7,250 nucleotides of DNA, taken from positions 1-7,250 of the forward strand of contig JAUWYR010000065.1 of the NCBI GenBank assembly GCA_030615745.1, given 5' to 3'. The notes below the pieces were generated by a model that was given only the letters and a program-made list of their open reading frames with translations, did not search any database and was not told where the DNA came from. Each line of letters starts with the position of its first letter. The first letter of the stretch is position 1. The position numbers and the translations under genes were made by a program. Source of the DNA: Candidatus Zixiibacteriota bacterium (GTDB lineage Bacteria > Zixibacteria > MSB-5A5 > SM23-73-2). Of the stretch, positions 1-6,373 are shown piece after piece.

Positions 1-30
1 AAAGTCAAGGAAATTGAAAAAATCTTATGA
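1..30 (+). CDS. Possible C-terminal end of an upstream gene (partial)
   Basis: Reading from base 1 in frame 1 gives KVKEIEKIL followed by TGA. A charged, helical nonapeptide like this would fit the C-terminus of a gene starting outside the window. No homology can be judged from nine residues, and an open stretch of nine codons at an edge arises easily by chance. No convincing T-tract terminator follows before the promoter at 95. Confidence 0.25.
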   Translation, partial: KVKEIEKIL

Positions 31-94
31 AAATTGGAGTGTAAAACTTCAGCTTTACTTCTAAAGTTCTTTCAAGAGAGTTAGTGAATAAAAG

Positions 95-123
95 TTGACT
101 TTTGAAAGGAAATGAGATAAAAT
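95..123 (+). promoter_or_regulatory. Sigma-70-like promoter for the methyltransferase-FKBP pair
   Basis: The -35 box is TTGACT (95-100) and the -10 box is TAAAAT (118-123), with exactly 17 bp between them. Each box differs from consensus at one position. Transcription would start near 130, giving a leader of about 135 nt before the ATG at 265. No other upstream signal of this quality was seen for the pair. Confidence 0.6.
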
Positions 124-129
124 AGAAAA

Positions 130-264
130 GAAATGTTGAATAATTTTGAAGTTTATCTTTGAGGATAAATGTTGAGAGTTTTGATAAAGGGATAAACGAA
201 CTTTTGGTTCGTAAACAACCAGTTAGGTGAAAGGCTGCCTTAAATAAAAGAAGAGATAAATATT
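130..264 (+). promoter_or_regulatory. Long 5' leader with small hairpins
   Basis: The transcribed leader can form TTTATC (152-157) with GATAAA (164-169), then ACGAAC (196-201) with GTTCGT (207-212). GGTT (206-209) can instead pair with AACC (217-220), so the second hairpin has a competitor. AAGG (231-234) can pair with CCTT (238-241). GATAAA occurs three times between 164 and 196. The Shine-Dalgarno site is weak (AAGAGA about 9 nt before the ATG). No known riboswitch class is recognised. An 8-codon ORF at 169-195 has a badly placed GAGG and is probably not meaningful. Confidence 0.3.
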
Positions 265-819
265 ATGAGTTTACGTGAAAAATTGATTGAAATTTTCTAT
301 AAAGCGGCAACAAGCAGTAGCCAGATTCGAACTCTTCTTACCCCTGTTGGGTTAATCTTCTTTTTTACCCTTTTAATGCTATTCATTGTTGTTTCTCTTC
401 AAGTGGATAAATTTTTAGGGCTTCCTAAACTCCTTCCCACATCATTGAATATCATTGTATCTGTGCCTATTCTCGCTACAGGGCTGTTCTTAATGTTATG
501 GTCAATTCTTCATTTTATCAAGGTAAAGGGAACACCTGTGCCTTTCAACCCACCATCTAAGTTAGTCACTACTGGCCCCTATGCTTATGTTAGAAACCCC
601 ATGCTTAGTGGTGTGTTTATTTTGCTGTTTGGACTTAGTATTTTATTTAGATCAATATCCCTTGTTTTCATATTCACTCCACTTTTTGTTCTACTTAATG
701 TCCTTGAGTTAAAGGCAATTGAAGAGCCAGAACTGGAGAAACGCCTTGGCAGAGAGTATTCTGAATATAAGAAAAGAGTACCCATGTTTATTCCACGGGT
801 GGTGAGGACTAAAAAATGA
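265..819 (+). CDS. Isoprenylcysteine carboxyl methyltransferase / phospholipid methyltransferase family membrane protein
   Basis: This 184-residue integral membrane protein has the C-terminal signature of the ICMT/PEMT methyltransferase superfamily. The signature is GPYAYVRNPM at 104-113, then an acidic pair at E153-E154 and GREYSEYKKRVP at 162-173. In the family this region binds S-adenosylmethionine. Hydrophobic segments lie at about 24-46, 62-86, 113-127 and 130-148, and length is normal for bacterial members. Substrates of bacterial homologues are mostly unknown and may be phospholipid, isoprenoid or small thiol or phenolic groups, so no specific reaction is assigned. The start follows a weak Shine-Dalgarno site but leaves a complete, sensible N-terminus. 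The stop codon overlaps the Shine-Dalgarno region of the FKBP gene, indicating co-transcription. GC is low (about 30% in the middle), unlike the gene that follows. Confidence 0.85.
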   Translation: MSLREKLIEIFYKAATSSSQIRTLLTPVGLIFFFTLLMLFIVVSLQVDKFLGLPKLLPTSLNIIVSVPILATGLFLMLWSILHFIKVKGTPVPFNPPSKLVTTGPYAYVRNPMLSGVFILLFGLSILFRSISLVFIFTPLFVLLNVLELKAIEEPELEKRLGREYSEYKKRVPMFIPRVVRTKK

Positions 820-831
820 AAGGAGAAAAGA

Positions 832-1260
832 ATGGCACAGGCAAAAAGTGGCGATACCGTTAAAGTCCACTACACGGGTAAATTGGAGAATGGCACGGTA
901 TTTGATACCTCCATTAACCGCGACCCTCTGCGATTTACAATTGGCGAGGGTCAGGTAATCCCAGGCTTTGAACAAGCGGTAGTCGGGATGAATCCGGGCG
1001 AATCGAAAACCACCAAAGTCCCGGTGGACAAAGCCTATGGCCCACACCGTAAGGAAATGGTAATGGCGGTAAATCGAAACCAATTTCCGGTGCACTTAAA
1101 ACCAGAAGTCGGTCGGCGGTTACAGATCCGTAAAGCGGATGGTCGAACAATTGGAGTCACGGTGGCCGATGTCTCCGAATCGAGCGTGACCTTAGATGCC
1201 AACCATCCTTTGGCTGGGAAAGACCTGACTTTTGATATCCAGCTTTTAGAGATCGTTTAA
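832..1260 (+). CDS. FKBP-type peptidyl-prolyl cis-trans isomerase, SlyD-like
   Basis: This 142-residue cytoplasmic protein should catalyse cis-trans isomerisation of prolyl bonds and act as a folding chaperone. The FKBP half-domain has GDTVKVHYTGKL (7-18), G21-T-V-FD (24-25) and GEGQVIPGFEQAVVGM (38-53). A chaperone insert ('flap' domain, about 70-122) follows, and the fold closes with NHPLAGKDLTFDIQLLEI (124-141), the hallmark of the SlyD branch. No signal peptide and no histidine-rich metal-binding tail are present, so it resembles short SlyD forms. AAAGGAG ends 6 nt before the ATG, a strong start 12 nt after the methyltransferase stop. Composition is odd: GC is about 50-53% per line against 30-40% nearby. 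All eight arginines (R30, R34, R73, R82, R95, R96, R100, R105) use CGN codons, whereas lon favours AGA/AGG. Confidence 0.95.
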   Translation: MAQAKSGDTVKVHYTGKLENGTVFDTSINRDPLRFTIGEGQVIPGFEQAVVGMNPGESKTTKVPVDKAYGPHRKEMVMAVNRNQFPVHLKPEVGRRLQIRKADGRTIGVTVADVSESSVTLDANHPLAGKDLTFDIQLLEIV

Positions 1261-1271
1261 CTGCTTCGTTT

Positions 1272-1303
1272 ATCCCCTATGGTGTCGGGAGTTTCCTCCG
1301 ACA
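1272..1303. repeat. Imperfect palindrome, degenerate copy of the next hairpin
   Basis: TGTCGG (1283-1288) pairs with CCGACA (1298-1303), continued by AG/CT around a TTTC loop with one bulged G. ATCCC (1272-1276) can pair with GGGAT (1304-1308) outside it. It starts 12 nt after the FKBP stop and may help end that transcript, but no T-tract follows. The left arm GGTGTCGGGAG differs by one base from the left arm of the hairpin at 1309-1334. Confidence 0.6.
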
Positions 1304-1308
1304 GGGAT

Positions 1309-1334
1309 GGTGTCAGGAGGTAACTCCTGACACC
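1309..1334. repeat. Perfect 11-bp palindrome with GTAA loop
   Basis: GGTGTCAGGAG (1309-1319) and CTCCTGACACC (1324-1334) pair perfectly across a GTAA loop, a GNRA-type tetraloop on the plus strand. It abuts the similar hairpin at 1283-1303. No poly-T follows, so it is better called an intergenic palindromic repeat than a canonical terminator, though it could stall RNA polymerase or protect the FKBP mRNA 3' end. Confidence 0.75.
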
Positions 1335-1370
1335 ACCAATAAGTACTTATCCAAAAAATAAACCTAATGC

Positions 1371-1517
1371 GTAGGGGAGACCCTCGTGGTCTCCCGCTTT
1401 TGGCTGGGAGGGCACCCCGATAAATCGGGATTTCGCTATGCTCAACAAGGCTCCCTTCTGGGAAAAACTGGAGTGCATCAATTTATTGTAGCACGCGAAA
1501 ACAAGTTTTCGCACTCC
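1371..1517. repeat. Multi-hairpin intergenic element
   Basis: This stretch is a chain of palindromes. GGGAGACC (1375-1382) pairs with GGTCTCCC (1388-1395). CCCGA (1416-1420) pairs with TCGGG (1425-1429), and GGGAG (1406-1410) can close with CTCCC (1451-1455). TCCC/GGGA flank TTCT at 1452-1463. GCGAAAA (1495-1501) pairs with TTTTCGC (1506-1512) across CAAG, and GGAGTGC (1470-1476) encloses it with GCACTCC (1511-1517), sharing two bases. Open frames here look like chance. The style matches dispersed non-coding repeats of bacterial genomes, but a second full copy is not in the window. The TTTT at 1398-1401 after the first hairpin could give weak termination of FKBP readthrough. Confidence 0.6.
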
Positions 1518-1568
1518 TATGAATCAAACCCTTGGCTCGGTTATAAATTGGAGTTACCTGCCATTAAC

Positions 1569-1597
1569 AAAAAAAATTACAGGAAAACCAATTCCTG
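1569..1597 (-). terminator. Intrinsic terminator of the HAD-ychF-hsp20-lon operon
   Basis: On the minus strand CAGGAA (1597-1592) and TTCCTG (1585-1580) form a 6-bp stem with a 6-nt loop. TAA and an unbroken run of eight T residues (1576-1569) follow. The stem begins about 35 nt after the lon stop codon, where a rho-independent terminator is expected. Read on the plus strand the run is poly-A, so it would not terminate FKBP transcripts. Confidence 0.8.
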
Positions 1598-1631
1598 CAC
1601 CTCTAAAACAGATTAGAGCAATCCTTATTTA

Positions 1632-4040
1632 TTATTTTTTTACTTTTACTTTACTCCTCTTCTCTTTTGTTTTCTTTTTACTATCCAAAGCCAGCTCCAA
1701 GACCTCATCCACCGTATCGACGAATACGAATTTCACATGATCCTTTATCTCCTCAGGGATCTCCTCCATATCTTTCTGGTTGTGCTTGGATAATATCACA
1801 GTCTTAATCCCGGCACGGTAGGCAGCTAAGGTTTTTTCCTTTAACCCTCCGATTGGCATGACCTGCCCTCTTAAAGTTATCTCACCAGACATAGCAAATC
1901 TGGGCTTAACCGGGCGTTCGGTTAAAAGGGAGGCTATTGCTGTTACCATGGTGATTCCGGCTGAGGGTCCATCCTTAGGAGTGGCTCCAGCAGGCACATG
2001 AACATGAATATCGTATTTCTCAAAGAAATCAAAAGGTATGCCCAATTTTTCACTTGTGGATCTAACGTAGGATAAAGCGGTCTGAGCAGACTCTTTCATC
2101 ACCTCTCCTAAATGACCGGTTAAGGTCAGAGATTTTTTGCCCGGCATCTTAGTTGCCTCAACAAAAAGCAACTCTCCGCCATAGGAGGTCCAAGCTAAAC
2201 CTGGAACAACCCCCACCTTTGAGGTTCGCTCAACCACCTCCTGAAAAAACTTTTCAGGACCCAAAAATTTTTGCAGATTCTCGAAAGTTGCCTCCACTCT
2301 CTTCTTCTCACCGGAGGCTACCATCTTCGCCACTTTCCTGCAAACTGTGGCGGTCTCTCTATCCAAGTTCCTCAATCCAGACTCTCTGGTATAGTCATTT
2401 ATTATCTTTTTTATCGCTTCATCGGTAAAGGTCAAATTCTTTTGTTTTAACCCGTGATTATCCAATTCCTTGGGAATAAGGAATTTTTTGGCTATCTGGA
2501 GCTTTTCCAGATCAGTATATCCGGGAATCTCGATTACCTCCATCCTATCCTGTAGAACAGGAGGAATAGGTTCTAAGATATTTGCAGTTGTAATGAACAT
2601 AACCTTGGAAAGGTCAAAGGGAACATCTAAGTAATGGTCTGAGAAGTTATGATTCTGCTCCGGGTCTAAAACTTCCAACAATGCTGCTGCTGGGTCACCC
2701 CTGAAATCCTTTCCAATCTTATCCACCTCATCGAGCATAAACACAGGATTGTTAGAGCCAGCTCTTTTTATACCCTGAATTATCCTTCCAGGGAGTGAGC
2801 CGATGTAGGTCCTGCGATGACCCCTTATCTCTGCCTCATCATGCATTCCGCCCAAAGAAATTCTCTGAAATTTCCTACCTAAAGCCCTGGCTATGGACAT
2901 TCCCAGAGAGGTTTTTCCAACACCAGGAGGTCCAACAAAGCACAATATAGGACCTTTAAGATCAGATTTTAATTTTCTCACAGCAAGGTATTCTAAGATT
3001 CTCTCCTTAACTCTTTCTAAGTTGTAGTGGTCCTCATCCAAAACTTCTTTTGCCTCCTTTATATCCAATCTGTCCTTAGTCGATTTGCTCCAGGGTAAGC
3101 TCACAAGCCAATCTAAGTAGGTTCTGGAAACCATATACTCAGCTGCAGCTGGATTCATCATAGATAGCCTCTCCAGCTCCTTCTCCGCTGCCTGTTTTGC
3201 CTCCTTGAGCATTTTAGCAGCTAAAATCTTTTTCTTAAACTCTTCGGCCTCAACAGTTCTCTCATCTTTCTCACCCAATTCCTTATGTATAGCCTTGAGC
3301 TGCTCCCTTAGGATAAACTCCTTCTGCATCTTTCCCATCTCAGCTGATGCCTTAGATTGAATCTTTCTGGAAAGCTCTAAAACCTCAACCTCCTTCGCAA
3401 TAAGAAGAGTGAGCTTTTCCAATCTCTCCTTAACGTCGAAAGTCTCGAGTATCTTTTGCTTCTGAGCTAAGCTTATATTAAGATTAGACGCAATCAGATC
3501 AGCTAATTTACCTGGATCTTCTGTGTTCAAAGCTGATATCTGAAGCTCCTCCGGAAGATAAGGTGCTAAATTAATCACTTTTTTTAGTTGATCTAAGATA
3601 TTTCTGACCAAAGCTTCTATTTCAACACCTTTATCTTTTCTCTTAGCAACAACTTCAATTTTTGCCAGAAGATGAGGCTCGGATTTCAAAACTTTTTTAA
3701 TCTTTACTCTGGCAAGACCCTGCACCAGAAATCTTACGCTTCCATCCGGAAATCTCAGCATTTTGAGTATTGAGGCAGCTGTTCCAACTTGATAGATATC
3801 TTCAAAAGAAGGCTTCTCTTTATCTGGATCCTTCTGAGCAAAAAGACCGATCACTTTTCCACCTACCAAAGCCTCATCGATAAGCTTGGCATGACGCTGG
3901 TCCGAGATCATCAAGGGCATAATTAAATAAGGATATACAACTACCCCTTTCAGAGGGAGAATCGATAGCTGTTCTTGTATCCTTTTGATCTCCTCTTTCG
4001 GTATTTTGTCATCTGTCTTAAGCAGATTTTCCTTTTTCAT
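1632..4040 (-). CDS. lon: ATP-dependent Lon protease (LonA type)
   Basis: This 802-residue cytoplasmic AAA+ serine protease degrades misfolded and selected regulatory proteins. The N-terminal substrate-binding domain begins at LPLKGVVVYPYLIMPL (28-43), and a long helical stretch follows (about 200-300). The ATPase module has Walker A GPPGVGKT (370-377) and Walker B VFMLDEVDK (433-441). The protease domain carries the Ser-Lys dyad: S693 in PKDGPSAG (688-695) and K736 in GGLKEK (731-736), spaced 43 residues apart as in Escherichia coli Lon. Length is slightly above the usual 770-790 because of a lysine-rich tail (about 787-802) after the conserved end. The protein is complete, with no sign of damage. 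Its ATG overlaps the hsp20 stop as ATGA, and a purine-rich GGAAA about 10 nt upstream is a modest Shine-Dalgarno site, so translation is probably coupled. Confidence 0.98.
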   Translation of the reverse strand: MKKENLLKTDDKIPKEEIKRIQEQLSILPLKGVVVYPYLIMPLMISDQRHAKLIDEALVGGKVIGLFAQKDPDKEKPSFEDIYQVGTAASILKMLRFPDGSVRFLVQGLARVKIKKVLKSEPHLLAKIEVVAKRKDKGVEIEALVRNILDQLKKVINLAPYLPEELQISALNTEDPGKLADLIASNLNISLAQKQKILETFDVKERLEKLTLLIAKEVEVLELSRKIQSKASAEMGKMQKEFILREQLKAIHKELGEKDERTVEAEEFKKKILAAKMLKEAKQAAEKELERLSMMNPAAAEYMVSRTYLDWLVSLPWSKSTKDRLDIKEAKEVLDEDHYNLERVKERILEYLAVRKLKSDLKGPILCFVGPPGVGKTSLGMSIARALGRKFQRISLGGMHDEAEIRGHRRTYIGSLPGRIIQGIKRAGSNNPVFMLDEVDKIGKDFRGDPAAALLEVLDPEQNHNFSDHYLDVPFDLSKVMFITTANILEPIPPVLQDRMEVIEIPGYTDLEKLQIAKKFLIPKELDNHGLKQKNLTFTDEAIKKIINDYTRESGLRNLDRETATVCRKVAKMVASGEKKRVEATFENLQKFLGPEKFFQEVVERTSKVGVVPGLAWTSYGGELLFVEATKMPGKKSLTLTGHLGEVMKESAQTALSYVRSTSEKLGIPFDFFEKYDIHVHVPAGATPKDGPSAGITMVTAIASLLTERPVKPRFAMSGEITLRGQVMPIGGLKEKTLAAYRAGIKTVILSKHNQKDMEEIPEEIKDHVKFVFVDTVDEVLELALDSKKKTKEKRSKVKVKK

Positions 4041-4483
4041 TCTATTTTTATTTCCTTTCCTTTTTTCTTCTTCTTTTTACTTACCTTTATTTCAAGATAG
4101 CCATCTTTATAATTGGCGCTTACGCCTTTGGGATCGACATCCTCAGGAAGATAGATATTTCTTTCAAACATCCCATAATTTATCTCCATATTTCTGTAGG
4201 TGGTTCTTGTTAACTGGGCTTTTTCTTTTCGGTCGCCTCTGATGGTAAGGATATTCTCAGATAAGGTGATGGAGAAATCTTTCTGTTTCATCCCTGCCAC
4301 TTCAACTAAGATCACCACTTCATTTGGGGTCTCAAAAACATCGGTTGGGGGTCTCCAGAGCCTTTTTGCAGTTAAAACCGGAGAATGTCTTATCTTGTAA
4401 AAATGGTCAAACAACAAATCCATCTCCTCCTGCATCCGCCTCACATCCTTTAAGATATTCTTTTTTATATCATCCTCGCTCAT
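4037..4483 (-). CDS. Small heat-shock protein, Hsp20/alpha-crystallin family
   Basis: This 148-residue ATP-independent holdase should bind unfolding proteins and prevent aggregation. The alpha-crystallin domain spans about 44-136: RPPTDVFET (44-52), VEVAGMKQKDFSI (60-72), NILTIRGDRK (77-86), GMFERNIYLPEDVD (104-117) and ANYKDGYLEIKV (123-134). The short C-terminal extension ends IKIE, carrying the I-X-I motif (I145, I147) that docks between dimers during oligomer assembly. Six consecutive lysines precede that motif. The N-terminal arm (1-43) is short and helical. The start is supported by AAGGGG (4490-4495) 6 nt before the ATG and 15 nt after the ychF stop. The stop is fused to the lon start (ATGA). 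No CIRCE-like inverted repeat was seen upstream, so heat control, if present, would act from the operon promoter. Confidence 0.95.
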   Translation of the reverse strand: MSEDDIKKNILKDVRRMQEEMDLLFDHFYKIRHSPVLTAKRLWRPPTDVFETPNEVVILVEVAGMKQKDFSITLSENILTIRGDRKEKAQLTRTTYRNMEINYGMFERNIYLPEDVDPKGVSANYKDGYLEIKVSKKKKKKGKEIKIE

Positions 4484-4498
4484 AAAATACCCCTTATA

Positions 4499-5587
4499 TT
4501 AAACATTAAATCTAAAAAATATAACATCTCCATCTTTTACAACATAATCTTTCCCTTCCAGTCTTAACTCACCCTTTTCCTTAGCTTTCTGAACAGACCC
4601 CAGTTCTTTTAACTTATTATAATTTATAACCTCAGCCTTGATAAATCCTTTTTCCATATCCGAGTGAACAACACCTGCTGCTCTCAAAGCAACAGTCCCA
4701 GAAGGAATTGTCCAGGCTTTAACCTCATTCTGGTTACAGGTGAAAAAAGATATAAGTCCCAGAAGTTTATACGATAAATCTATGATTCTATCTAAAGCTT
4801 TCCTCTCTATCCCCAAATCCTCCATAAAAGCTTCTCTATCTTTTTCTTCGAGTTGCAAAAGCTCCATCTCAAGTTTTCCGCATACTGACGAAACAGAGGT
4901 CTTTTTATGTTTGAGAAATTGACCTATCTCCTTTTCCAAAATCTCCCTTTTTTTAATATCGTCCTCTCCTATGTTAAGGATTACAAGCTGAGGCTTTAAA
5001 CTTAAAAAACTGTAGCCTCTTAAAAGCTTTTGTTCATCCTCTGAAAAATCGAAATCTCTTAAAGGAATCTCTTTATCTAAAAAGCCTTTGCATTTAGCTA
5101 AAAGCTCAAACTCCCTTTTACCTTGTTCCGATTTTGTTGAGGCAATCTCCTTTTCCAATCTCTTTATTCTCTTTTCAATTTGATCTGAGTCCAACAAGAT
5201 CATCTCGAATTCAAAATTGGTAATATCCCTTTTGAAATCAACTTTTCCCTCTGGATGGGGGATGTTTGGATCCTCAAAAACACGCACCACCTGGAGTAAA
5301 AGATCAGTATCTCTCAGGTGTGCCAGAAACTCAGCCTCAGATGCTTTCTCCTTAACTTCTTTAACTAAGCCACCAACATCGATATACTCTATCTCAGCTG
5401 GGGTTATTTTTTTGGGATTATAAAGCTTGGAAAGGTCATAAACTCTTGGGTCTGGAACTTTGATTTTAGCCCGGTTGGGCTCTTTTTTTCCTAAAGAAAA
5501 ATCACCTGTTTTAGCCTGGGCTGAGGTTAAGGCATTAAATATCGTTGTTTTACCTGAGAAGGGAAGTCCTGTTATTCCTATTTGCAT
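4499..5587 (-). CDS. ychF: YchF/Obg-family ATPase with TGS domain
   Basis: This 362-residue cytoplasmic P-loop protein belongs to the YchF (OLA1-like) branch of the Obg family, which prefers ATP to GTP and associates with ribosomes and stress responses. The G1 loop is GLPFSGKT (7-14), a variant of the usual GLPNVGKS. Switch II/G3 is DVGGLVKEV (70-78), and N205 in LNIGED sits where the family has its relaxed G4 motif. A helical coiled-coil insert covers about 125-175. The C-terminal TGS domain (about 279-362) is conserved: FFTCNQNEVKAWTIPSGT (281-298), AAGVVHSDMEKGFIKAEVI (303-321), then GKDYVVKDGDVIFFRFNV to the end. Length is normal for the family. The start lies 1 nt after the HAD stop, with no clear Shine-Dalgarno site, so reinitiation is likely. 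The divergent G1/G3 region suggests a YchF subfamily rather than the orthologue typical of proteobacteria. Confidence 0.9.
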   Translation of the reverse strand: MQIGITGLPFSGKTTIFNALTSAQAKTGDFSLGKKEPNRAKIKVPDPRVYDLSKLYNPKKITPAEIEYIDVGGLVKEVKEKASEAEFLAHLRDTDLLLQVVRVFEDPNIPHPEGKVDFKRDITNFEFEMILLDSDQIEKRIKRLEKEIASTKSEQGKREFELLAKCKGFLDKEIPLRDFDFSEDEQKLLRGYSFLSLKPQLVILNIGEDDIKKREILEKEIGQFLKHKKTSVSSVCGKLEMELLQLEEKDREAFMEDLGIERKALDRIIDLSYKLLGLISFFTCNQNEVKAWTIPSGTVALRAAGVVHSDMEKGFIKAEVINYNKLKELGSVQKAKEKGELRLEGKDYVVKDGDVIFFRFNV

Positions 5588-5588
5588 T

Positions 5589-6365
5589 TTAAATCTCTAT
5601 TTGGGTGATGTTATCGTAGATGAAATCCGGCTGGAAATTCTTATCTATTTTTTCCAATATCTTTCTATCCTTATATTTTCCAGATAGGACAAAGCAAGTT
5701 TTCATCCCCATCTTTTTTGCTCCCAAAAGGTCTGATAAGGGGTCATCTGATATCATTAAAATCCTTTCTGGTGAAAGTTTAATTTTTTTTATCACCCGAC
5801 CGTAGAAAAGCTTGCTCGGTTTTCCTAAAACAAAAGCCTCTTTACCTGATGAGTATTCCAAAGCTTTAACCATAGCTCCAACAGAGGGTGCGATCTTTCC
5901 ATCCTCATCTTTAAAAATTTTGTTTGTGTGTAAAGCTAAAAGTTGCGCATCATTTTTTACCAGATAAGATAAAGCCAGCTTCAGCTTATTATAATTCAGA
6001 TTCTGGTCAAGACCCAAAAGAACAGCCTGAACATCTGGACTGTGAAGTTTGATCCCTTTTTCTTTTAAAAATTTTTTTAATCCATTTGACCCTATCACAA
6101 AGCAGTTTTTAATATTATTTTCCAAAAGCCAATCTGAAGCAACGCTCATACACGATTCTAAGTTTTTCTCATCGAGCTCAAATCCGATGTTCCAGAGAAG
6201 TTGGAGAAGATCTTTTGGAGGATGGGTAGTGTTATTGGTAATTAGGGCAAATTTCTTTTCCGAAAGTCTCAATTTATTAAGCCAGTCTAAAGCTCCCGGG
6301 ATAGGGGTATAAGACTTATCAGTAACGATAGTTCCCTCGATATCGATTAAAAAACATTCAGCCAT
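5589..6365 (-). CDS. HAD-superfamily subfamily IIA phosphatase
   Basis: This 258-residue cytoplasmic hydrolase of the NagD/pyridoxal-phosphatase type probably dephosphorylates a small metabolite, but the substrate cannot be told. Motif I is DIEGT (8-12) with nucleophile D8, and E10 stands where the catalytic acid is normally Asp. Motif II is LITNNTT (41-47), with T43. The C2 cap lies between motifs II and III. Motif III is K182 in LGKPSK (180-185), and motif IV is SDDPLSD (206-212), with D207 and D212 as metal ligands. PIPGALDWL (21-29) is the usual IIA segment after motif I. The start is fixed by the short distance to motif I. There is no Shine-Dalgarno site, and the promoter -10 box ends 8 nt before the ATG, so the mRNA is predicted to be leaderless. 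It is the first gene of the operon, 1 nt from ychF. Confidence 0.9.
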   Translation of the reverse strand: MAECFLIDIEGTIVTDKSYTPIPGALDWLNKLRLSEKKFALITNNTTHPPKDLLQLLWNIGFELDEKNLESCMSVASDWLLENNIKNCFVIGSNGLKKFLKEKGIKLHSPDVQAVLLGLDQNLNYNKLKLALSYLVKNDAQLLALHTNKIFKDEDGKIAPSVGAMVKALEYSSGKEAFVLGKPSKLFYGRVIKKIKLSPERILMISDDPLSDLLGAKKMGMKTCFVLSGKYKDRKILEKIDKNFQPDFIYDNITQIEI

Positions 6366-6373
6366 ACATATTT

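Noticed and set aside
585-1150. Minus-strand frames inside the methyltransferase and FKBP genes
   Set aside because: They are antisense shadows of well-supported genes and have no family features or start signals.
1261-1520. Clustered palindromes considered as a CRISPR array
   Set aside because: There is no regular spacing of identical repeats with unique spacers, and no cas genes are present.
1386-1616. A 76-codon plus-strand frame in the convergent gap
   Set aside because: It starts inside a hairpin loop, has no ribosome binding site, crosses several palindromes and resembles no protein. The frame at 1519-1740 is equally unsupported and runs into the lon 3' end.
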